Below, piece after piece: positions 1 through 4,553 of a stretch of 6,863 bases of DNA. Source of the stretch: Candidatus Dojkabacteria bacterium (lineage in GTDB: Bacteria; Patescibacteriota; Dojkabacteria; B142; OLB20); NCBI GenBank assembly GCA_020429485.1, contig JAGQLK010000063.1, forward strand, positions 1 through 6,863, written 5' to 3'. Made by a program: the position numbers and the translations under genes. The notes beneath the pieces are model-generated. The model worked only from the letters and a program-made list of their open reading frames with translations. It did no database searches and was not told the DNA's origin. How positions within the stretch are numbered: position 1 is the first letter of the stretch; every line of letters starts with the position of its first letter.

Positions 1-327
1 TTCATCACCTAAAAAGCTATTAGCATCTATATTTTTAGGTGTGTAATCTGGGCTATTCCAGATAGTTCTTACTATATCCACTATTGGATACTTTGAAACT
101 ATAGCTACTCCTAAAGTCTCACTCTTAGGCAAGTAATTAAAGTGTGTACCACCTGCATAGTTGTATCCTTTTGCAGTAACTAATTTTTCTAATTCATTTG
201 TGCCTCCAATTGGATATACAATTTCCTGTAGACACGCCACATCAATCTCTTGCTCGCTCAAATAATTTGCTATACTTTCTTTATCACGAAGAAGAGCTGT
301 ATTAAGTTGTAGATGTTTGATCTGCAT
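1..327 (-). CDS. Endonuclease/exonuclease/phosphatase (EEP) family protein, N-terminal part only
   Basis: The reading frame starts at an ATG at 327 and stays open for 109 codons to the window edge, so the C-terminal part is missing. The visible part fits the start of the EEP fold (DNase I / exonuclease III / sphingomyelinase-like phosphodiesterases): an opening strand with Asn9 (LQLNT), then the CLQE motif at 32-35 with the metal-binding Glu35, then the strand GVAIVSKYPI at 73-82, which is typical of the family. The catalytic His and Asp motifs expected near the C-terminus lie outside the window, so substrate (DNA, phospholipid or other phosphodiester) cannot be told. A good Shine-Dalgarno (GGAAAGGTGA) lies 9 nt before the ATG. 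The gene begins 2 nt after the stop of the HD-domain gene, so the two are surely co-transcribed. The family call is firm; the specific function is unknown. Confidence 0.85.
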   Translation of the reverse strand, partial: MQIKHLQLNTALLRDKESIANYLSEQEIDVACLQEIVYPIGGTNELEKLVTAKGYNYAGGTHFNYLPKSETLGVAIVSKYPIVDIVRTIWNSPDYTPKNIDANSFLGDE

Positions 328-329
328 AG

Positions 330-983
330 TTATTTTTCACCTTTCCATTCTGAATAGAATTCATCAAGATAATTTAACATATAATCGTGTCGAGCATTGG
401 CCATTTCTTTTCCAGTCTTAGTATTCATCAAATCTTTTAGAAGCAAGAGCTTCTCGTAAAAGTGATTTATCTGAGTACCTTTCTGTGTCTTATACTCTTC
501 TTTACTCATATTTAAATTAGGCTCCTTATCTGGATTATACATTTCATTGCCCTTATATCCTCCATAAGCAAAACATCTTGCTATACCAATTGCTCCTATT
601 GCATCTAATCTATCAGCATCTTGTACAGCTTGTCCCTCAATCGATTGCATTTTCTTAGCATTTTTACCACCCTTGAAGGAAACATTATTGACAATATCAA
701 CAACTGCTTCGATAGTTTCTGAATCAACCCCTACTTCTTGCATCCACTGTTTTGAAACCTCACCTCCAATTTTTTCATCACCATCGTGAAATTTATAATC
801 TGCGATATCATGAAGCAAGGCAGCTAGTTCTACTACGTAAAGATTAGCTCCCTCTTTTTTACCTATCGTGATTGCATTTTTCCATACTCTGAATATATGC
901 CACCAGTCATGACCAGAGCTTTCATCTGAAAACTTTTCTTTGAGCATATCTGCCGTTTGAGAAATTATTGCTTGCTGATTCAT
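330..983 (-). CDS. HD-domain phosphohydrolase, YpgQ/YedJ-like
   Basis: This 217-residue soluble protein has the metal-binding pattern of the HD superfamily: His29 in GHDWWHIFRV, the His58-Asp59 pair in ALLHDIAD, and the conserved QDADRLDAIGAIG block at 121-133, with Asp122/Asp124 as the candidate last ligand. The long C-terminal helical part with HFYEKLLLL and ARHDYM is also typical of the YpgQ/YedJ subgroup, and length matches full-size members. Bacillus YpgQ is reported as a metal-dependent nucleotide pyrophosphohydrolase, so a nucleotide-cleaning role in the cytoplasm is plausible but not shown here. All metal ligands are present, so it should be active. It lies 36 nt after the ATP-grasp gene and 2 nt before the EEP gene. 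No clear Shine-Dalgarno precedes its ATG, so it may depend on upstream translation or on a promoter in the short gap. Confidence 0.9.
   Translation of the reverse strand: MNQQAIISQTADMLKEKFSDESSGHDWWHIFRVWKNAITIGKKEGANLYVVELAALLHDIADYKFHDGDEKIGGEVSKQWMQEVGVDSETIEAVVDIVNNVSFKGGKNAKKMQSIEGQAVQDADRLDAIGAIGIARCFAYGGYKGNEMYNPDKEPNLNMSKEEYKTQKGTQINHFYEKLLLLKDLMNTKTGKEMANARHDYMLNYLDEFYSEWKGEK
337..346 (-). promoter_or_regulatory. Ribosome binding site of the EEP gene
   Basis: GGAAAGGTGA on the minus strand, 9 nt before the ATG at 327. It lies inside the last codons of the HD-domain gene and supports the ATG chosen for the EEP protein. Confidence 0.65.
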
Positions 984-996
984 CTTGTAGATTTAA

Positions 997-1012
997 CTAT
1001 ACTTTAGTATAG
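997..1012. repeat. Perfect 16-bp palindrome between the ATP-grasp and HD genes
   Basis: CTATACT-TT-AGTATAG has two perfect 7-bp arms around a 2-nt centre. It lies in the 36-nt gap and ends 13 nt before the HD-gene ATG. The loop is too short and the arms too AT-rich for a Rho-independent terminator. Read toward the HD gene it contains TATACT and overlaps TATAGT, both acceptable -10 hexamers, so it may be a small promoter with a dimer-binding operator. No good -35 is visible. Its function is unproven. Confidence 0.45.
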
Positions 1013-1019
1013 CAAATTT

Positions 1020-1904
1020 TTAGCTTTCTAAATACAGTCCTCTATCCGCAAGTAATGAGAGTATATGTGTATATGCGGCTCTTACCTCAGAGGATTCTAG
1101 TGTCAGACCTGGTCTCCTATTTACCTCTAAAACGTAATATTCATTGTTAGCTTTGGATTTTACGATATCTATTCCAGCCCAGTTTAACTGTAAAGCTCTT
1201 GCTGATCCAAGTGATACTGACTTTAGGTCCTCAGATAAATCATTAGCATCTAAAAATATTTCTTCCGCTCCTAAGTAGGCATTATTTCTAAACTCACCTT
1301 CTTGTCGGATCCTCTTTTCTGCAGAAAGAATCTTTTCTTGGCCAGATACGATTATTCTATAATCGAAATCATTAGGAATAAACTCCTGACAGATGTATTT
1401 CTTTGCTTTACCTAATTTGTATTCAATAATGTGTTTGAGCTCAGATCTTTTTTTTGCTAAAAAAATGCCTTCGCCTAATGATCCCCTAGTAACTTTGATG
1501 ATTACTGGATAGTTACAAACTCGCTCAATATGTTCAATATTACCAAGCATGTGTTTAGTAACACAGTAGAATGTATTTGGAAGATTGACGTTTTTCTCTG
1601 CAAAATGCACATTATCAACCAACTTAGAACGCTCTACTTCAACTTCAGTATGTGGTATCTTCCTAGCGTCCAAATGGACAGTAATTGCATTGGCAAATTG
1701 TCTATTATTCCAGGGGCTTTTAATCCATACAAAGTCATACTCACAGATATTCTTATCTGCAACGTATATTTGAGTCTGATTATTGATTATTTCTATCCTA
1801 ACTGAGGAGAAATACGATATATCTAAACTGATATCTAACTCATTCAATTCTTTTTTTAGCGAACGCAATTCTATATGCGCTCCAAGCGCAAGTACATTTA
1901 ACAT
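1020..1904 (-). CDS. RimK-like ATP-grasp ligase
   Basis: This 294-residue protein has the ATP-grasp core of the RimK/glutathione-synthetase type. An N-terminal alpha/beta domain covers about 1-95. The nucleotide-binding strand PVIIKVTRGSLGEGIFLAK (133-151) carries Lys137 and the small-residue loop 141-145. YICQEFIP (170-177) is the hinge with Glu174, and DYRIIVSG (181-188) follows. The magnesium site is AGIDIVKS (243-250) with Asp246 and YVLEVNRRPGL (257-267) with Glu260 and Asn262. These enzymes join a carboxylate to an amine through an acyl-phosphate (glutamylation, peptide or cofactor tailing). The acceptor cannot be read from the sequence. Its ATG is supported by AAAGGT 7 nt upstream and by a consensus extended -10. 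It is the first gene of the minus-strand block. RimK itself, a lysine-biosynthesis LysX-type ligase or a graspetide-type ligase are alternatives; no precursor peptide or LysW-like gene is nearby. Confidence 0.88.
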   Translation of the reverse strand: MLNVLALGAHIELRSLKKELNELDISLDISYFSSVRIEIINNQTQIYVADKNICEYDFVWIKSPWNNRQFANAITVHLDARKIPHTEVEVERSKLVDNVHFAEKNVNLPNTFYCVTKHMLGNIEHIERVCNYPVIIKVTRGSLGEGIFLAKKRSELKHIIEYKLGKAKKYICQEFIPNDFDYRIIVSGQEKILSAEKRIRQEGEFRNNAYLGAEEIFLDANDLSEDLKSVSLGSARALQLNWAGIDIVKSKANNEYYVLEVNRRPGLTLESSEVRAAYTHILSLLADRGLYLES

Positions 1905-1911
1905 TTCTTTT

Positions 1912-1917
1912 ACCTTT
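1912..1917 (-). promoter_or_regulatory. Ribosome binding site of the ATP-grasp gene
   Basis: AAAGGT on the minus strand, 7 nt before the ATG at 1904. It supports this start and shows that the organism uses Shine-Dalgarno pairing at least for some genes. Confidence 0.6.
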
Positions 1918-1929
1918 TTCAGTATGACT

Positions 1930-1938
1930 ATTATATCA
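1930..1938 (-). promoter_or_regulatory. Extended -10 promoter of the ATP-grasp gene
   Basis: TGATATAAT on the minus strand is a perfect extended -10 (TGN followed by TATAAT) of a housekeeping sigma factor. Transcription should start near 1922-1924, giving a 5' leader of about 20 nt that contains the AAAGGT ribosome site. The -35 region is poor (TTAACC at 19-bp spacing at best), as is common when the TG extension is present. Confidence 0.6.
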
Positions 1939-1982
1939 TATATCTATACTTACTGGTTAAATCACCAATATAGGTACAGTTT

Positions 1983-1993
1983 TATGCTAATAT
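1983..1993 (+). promoter_or_regulatory. Possible -10 region of the DUF1295 operon, perhaps leaderless
   Basis: TATGCT (1983-1988) and TAATAT (1988-1993) lie directly upstream of the ATG at 2000, and no Shine-Dalgarno is present between them and the start codon. Either hexamer would place the transcript start at about 1995-2000, giving a leaderless or nearly leaderless mRNA. No convincing -35 can be seen. The 95-nt gap 1905-1999 thus carries divergent promoters, the minus-strand one being much stronger by consensus. Confidence 0.35.
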
Positions 1994-1999
1994 CTAAAT

Positions 2000-2794
2000 A
2001 TGAATATACTTTCATTCGATCACTACAATCTTATGTTCGTATTATTATCTGCCCTGATACTGCAGATTGCTTTTTTCATAATTGCAGCAGGTTTCAAGAC
2101 AGATAAGGTTACCGATCTTGCTTATGGAGGCTCTTTTGCAACTATAGCATTAGTATTAATTGTTACCCAAGATTACTCTCTTCCAGCAATAATTTGTGCT
2201 TTGATGGTTACTATTTGGGGTATCCGGTTGTCTGGGTATTTATTTTATAGAATACTTACGATTAAGAATGACAAAAGATTTGACGGTATTAGAGAGCACT
2301 TCTTAAAGTTTGCATCTTTCTGGATTCTTCAAACAGTTGCTATCTGGATCATCTTTATCCCAAGTGCAATTGTAATAACAAAAGCCCCTGCAAATATAAC
2401 CTCACTGGCAATAACCGGTTTAGTTATTTGGGCAATCGGTTTTGTCATTGAAACTATTGCCGATTATCAGAAGTTTATTTTCAAACAGAATGTAAACAAT
2501 AAAGGTAAATGGATTGATTCGGGATTATGGAGATATTCAAGACATCCAAACTACTTTGGGGAGATATTGTGTTGGTGGGGTATCTATATTTTTGGCATTA
2601 CATATTTTCAAGGTCTAGAATTTCTTTCAATTATTAGTCCTTTATTTATCACTTTCTTACTACTCTTTGTTTCTGGAGTTCCAACACTAGAAAAAAAGTA
2701 TACAGAAAGATACAAGAACAATCCCGAGTTCCAAAAGTACGTTTCTGAGACATCATTAATTATTCCTTTACCTAAAAGTAAGAATCATGATTAA
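2000..2794 (+). CDS. DUF1295 integral membrane protein (steroid 5-alpha-reductase / ICMT-like fold)
   Basis: This 264-residue polytopic protein has about seven hydrophobic segments (roughly 10-31, 42-57, 62-84, 105-127, 133-152, 186-203 and 208-226). It has the hallmark blocks of DUF1295: DKVTDLAYG (35-43), [13 protein letters not shown] (73-85), ETIADYQKF (151-159), the signature [14 protein letters not shown] (175-188) and [10 protein letters not shown] (225-234). The RHPNY/E block resembles the cofactor-binding end of steroid 5-alpha-reductases and isoprenylcysteine methyltransferases, so a membrane enzyme acting on a lipid or isoprenoid-like substrate is likely. No substrate is known for this group. 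The family residues are intact and length is normal. It is the first gene of a four-gene plus-strand operon; its last 8 nt overlap the HAD gene. The start has no Shine-Dalgarno, but the ATG at 2000 directly precedes the family's N-terminal segment. Confidence 0.88.
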   Translation: MNILSFDHYNLMFVLLSALILQIAFFIIAAGFKTDKVTDLAYGGSFATIALVLIVTQDYSLPAIICALMVTIWGIRLSGYLFYRILTIKNDKRFDGIREHFLKFASFWILQTVAIWIIFIPSAIVITKAPANITSLAITGLVIWAIGFVIETIADYQKFIFKQNVNNKGKWIDSGLWRYSRHPNYFGEILCWWGIYIFGITYFQGLEFLSIISPLFITFLLLFVSGVPTLEKKYTERYKNNPEFQKYVSETSLIIPLPKSKNHD

Positions 2795-3395
2795 AGCTAT
2801 TACATTCGATCTAGATGGTGTTTATTTTCCAGAGGAAGGTAAAAAAGGATTCCATAAGAGGTTAACCGAATTAGTTGGAGATGAGAGTAAAGTCGTACAC
2901 GCCCTATACAAATCACCAGAAATGCTCAAGCTAGTTACAGATGAACTCTCGGAAATAGAATTTACTGATTGGCTTAATAGCTATCTAGGGACTGAATTTA
3001 CAGTTGATTCACTTGGTGAGTTCTGGACAAGAGATTATTCAATCAATGATGAAGTTAGCAGATATATTAAGTCGGCTAGAACCGCTGGTTATATATGCTG
3101 TACCTGCTCAAATAATAATAGAATCCGTGTTTCTGCTCTACAGAACAAGTTCAACTTTCTAGATGAATTCGATGTTAAAATTTTTTCATATGAATATAAT
3201 GCTGTAAAACCTGAAGCGAAAATCTATAGAGCACTTCTTGAGGAAGCAGGCGTGGCAGCGGATGAGTTAGTGTACTCAGATGATAATCCAGCACGACTTG
3301 ATGGAGCTATTCAACTCGGGATAAATACATTTGTGTATGAAAACTTCCAACAGTTTCAGACTGAATTATCAAAGCTAAAGGTGGAGGTCATTTAA
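2787..3395 (+). CDS. HAD-superfamily hydrolase (HAD-IA type phosphatase)
   Basis: This 202-residue soluble protein has all four HAD motifs. Motif I is FDLDGV with nucleophile Asp8 and acid/base Asp10. Motif II is CTCSNN with Ser108. Motif III is Lys141 in AVKPEAKIY. Motif IV is [12 protein letters not shown] with Asp165/Asp166. The helical stretch between motifs I and II (about 15-95) is the cap typical of the HAD-IA group, which includes many small-molecule phosphatases and haloacid dehalogenases. A motif IV followed by PxxLxGA and a GI/TFVY strand is usual for this group. It should be an active cytoplasmic phosphomonoesterase, but the substrate is unknown. Its ATG overlaps the stop of the DUF1295 gene by 8 nt with no clear ribosome site, implying translational coupling. 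Its own stop shares one base with the next start. Confidence 0.92.
   Translation: MIKAITFDLDGVYFPEEGKKGFHKRLTELVGDESKVVHALYKSPEMLKLVTDELSEIEFTDWLNSYLGTEFTVDSLGEFWTRDYSINDEVSRYIKSARTAGYICCTCSNNNRIRVSALQNKFNFLDEFDVKIFSYEYNAVKPEAKIYRALLEEAGVAADELVYSDDNPARLDGAIQLGINTFVYENFQQFQTELSKLKVEVI
3383..3388 (+). promoter_or_regulatory. Ribosome binding site of the DUF1905 gene
   Basis: GGAGGT, the strongest Shine-Dalgarno in the window, lies 6 nt before the ATG at 3395, inside the last codons of the HAD gene. It fixes the DUF1905 start and suggests that this protein is made more efficiently than its neighbours. Confidence 0.75.
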
Positions 3396-3673
3396 TGGAT
3401 GAATTTGAAGTAACAGAAATAGTTGAGATTTTCCCACAAAAAGGTGGTTGGACTTATGTTCGCGTACCTGAAGTTTATACCGAAATGTCGAAAGAATACG
3501 CAATCCGTGGTTTAGTACCTATCTCAGCTAGAGTTGGTAAATATATATGGAATACTTCACTTTTACCTATGGGTGATGGTACTCACTTCATCGCACTAAA
3601 TGCCAAGGTTAGGAAAGCGGAAGAAATAATAGTAGGTGAAAAGATAAAAATATATTTCAAGTTTAAAGTATGA
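3395..3673 (+). CDS. DUF1905 domain protein, single-domain
   Basis: This 92-residue protein matches the DUF1905 pattern along its whole length: the GGWTYVRVP strand (17-25), the middle RGLVPISARVGKYIW segment (38-52), and the best-conserved block NTSLLPMGDGTHFIALN followed by AKVRKA (53-75), ending with the G-E-K-I-K-I strand (81-86). The fold is a small beta-barrel-like domain of unknown biochemical role. In many bacteria the domain is fused to, or next to, a YdeI/OmpD-associated domain. Here it stands alone and is complete. It begins in a TAATG overlap with the HAD gene behind a strong Shine-Dalgarno and ends in an ATGA overlap with the DUF998 gene. The TGA stop falls exactly at the family's usual end, which argues for the standard genetic code. 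Confidence 0.85.
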   Translation: MDEFEVTEIVEIFPQKGGWTYVRVPEVYTEMSKEYAIRGLVPISARVGKYIWNTSLLPMGDGTHFIALNAKVRKAEEIIVGEKIKIYFKFKV

Positions 3674-4230
3674 GAAATCTCAAGCCCTTACTTATCGTAT
3701 TTATTGTAATGACTTTAGTAGTGTTCATACTACCCTTCTTCAGTGCAGAAGGTTATTCAATAATTACTAATACAACAAGCCAGCTAGGTGCACAACTGAC
3801 AAGAAACGCATGGATTATGAATCTAGTATTTGCCTCACTTGCCATTGCTACTGTTATTGATGTACTACCGGTTGTTAGGAAATATCCCTTACACTTAGCA
3901 CTATTATTTTGCTTTGGAATTTCATTATTCATGACTGCTATTTTCAGACACGCACCTATTGATGAGACACTTGCCTTTAACAGTCAACATGACTATTTGC
4001 ACTCCATTTTTGCCACAATAACAGGATTTAGCTTTTCCTTTCTAGCTATTGCTGCAGCATTTATAGATAGTCCCAAGAGAGATAGGATTATTGCTTTTTC
4101 TATTGGGATGCTTTCTACTTTGCTCTCTCTATTATTCTTCGTTCTACCCAATCAGGCAGGCATTTGGCAAAGAATAATCTTCCTAAGCTCATTCGCTTGG
4201 TTGATATATTTTTCTAGGGAAAAAGATTAG
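3670..4230 (+). CDS. DUF998 family six-helix membrane protein
   Basis: This 186-residue protein has six predicted membrane helices (about 6-24, 48-68, 72-92, 108-131, 138-159 and 166-182). The family signature NTTSQLGA (34-41) follows helix 1. A polar patch, FRHAPID (92-98) and HDYLHS (107-112), contributes His94, His107 and His111 at one membrane face, with WQR (166-168) before the last helix. DUF998 proteins have no agreed function; the conserved histidines suggest a metal or substrate site, but this is inference. Translation starts at an ATG within ATGA, overlapping the DUF1905 stop by 4 nt, with no separate Shine-Dalgarno, so it is probably made by reinitiation. It is the last gene of the plus-strand operon and its stop interlocks with the stop of the convergent small membrane gene. 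No terminator hairpin follows. Confidence 0.85.
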   Translation: MRNLKPLLIVFIVMTLVVFILPFFSAEGYSIITNTTSQLGAQLTRNAWIMNLVFASLAIATVIDVLPVVRKYPLHLALLFCFGISLFMTAIFRHAPIDETLAFNSQHDYLHSIFATITGFSFSFLAIAAAFIDSPKRDRIIAFSIGMLSTLLSLLFFVLPNQAGIWQRIIFLSSFAWLIYFSREKD

Positions 4231-4553
4231 ATATAAAAAGCAGTAAGAATAACAAAAATAACAAATGGCCAATAAATCCCAGCGGAAACTATCCATGTTA
4301 TTAGTATTGAAAGTAGTAAAATATTCCCTTGATAGAATTTTCTAAACACTATTCTAAAGAGTACGTTTAGAACCACAGATGGTATTAGAAATATTAGAGT
4401 AATAAAAAATGTTACAAGTAGCATCGTACCACTTGTATTTTCTCCACAGCAGCTATCACCACTCAGAAAGATTACAAAGAAAAAGAACGGAGCAGCTATA
4501 AGCATAACTGCTCCGACTATAATTGCAGGAATATAGGTTTTGATCTTATTCAA
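4227..4553 (-). CDS. Small hypothetical membrane protein with an exposed Cys-Cys loop
   Basis: I do not recognise the family. The 108-residue protein has a basic N-terminus (NKIK), a hydrophobic helix at about 8-31, a polar loop SGDSCCGENTSG (31-42) with adjacent Cys35-Cys36, a second helix at about 43-66, a basic loop FRIVFRKFYQGN (66-77) and a hydrophobic end (78-108) that could be one or two helices. By the positive-inside rule the Cys-Cys loop faces outside. The start is TTG at 4553: an in-frame TAG lies five codons upstream, so no ATG start earlier is possible, and the first internal ATG (Met17) would cut helix 1. The start lies 8 nt inside the upstream surface-protein gene, which fits translational coupling. 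The gene is probably real because it is fully hydrophobic-patterned and overlaps its neighbours by only a few bases. Confidence 0.65.
   Translation of the reverse strand: MNKIKTYIPAIIVGAVMLIAAPFFFFVIFLSGDSCCGENTSGTMLLVTFFITLIFLIPSVVLNVLFRIVFRKFYQGNILLLSILITWIVSAGIYWPFVIFVILTAFYI

Noticed and set aside
997..1012. Palindrome considered as a Rho-independent terminator
   Set aside because: The centre is only 2 nt, the stem is AT-rich and no proper T-run follows directly on the minus strand.
1530..1805. 91-residue plus-strand open frame, and the 62-residue frame at 1585-1773
   Set aside because: Both lie antisense inside the ATP-grasp gene, which has intact catalytic motifs; their proteins show no family features.
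1783..2106. 107-residue plus-strand open frame across the intergenic gap
   Set aside because: It overlaps the start of both the ATP-grasp and DUF1295 genes and would cover the consensus promoter; its sequence is low-quality (Ser/Phe/Ile runs from antisense reading).
3671..3673. TGA possibly read as glycine, as in Gracilibacteria and SR1
   Set aside because: Reading through gives only a short tail before another stop, while DUF1905 ends properly here and the next gene starts in an ATGA overlap; the standard code fits.
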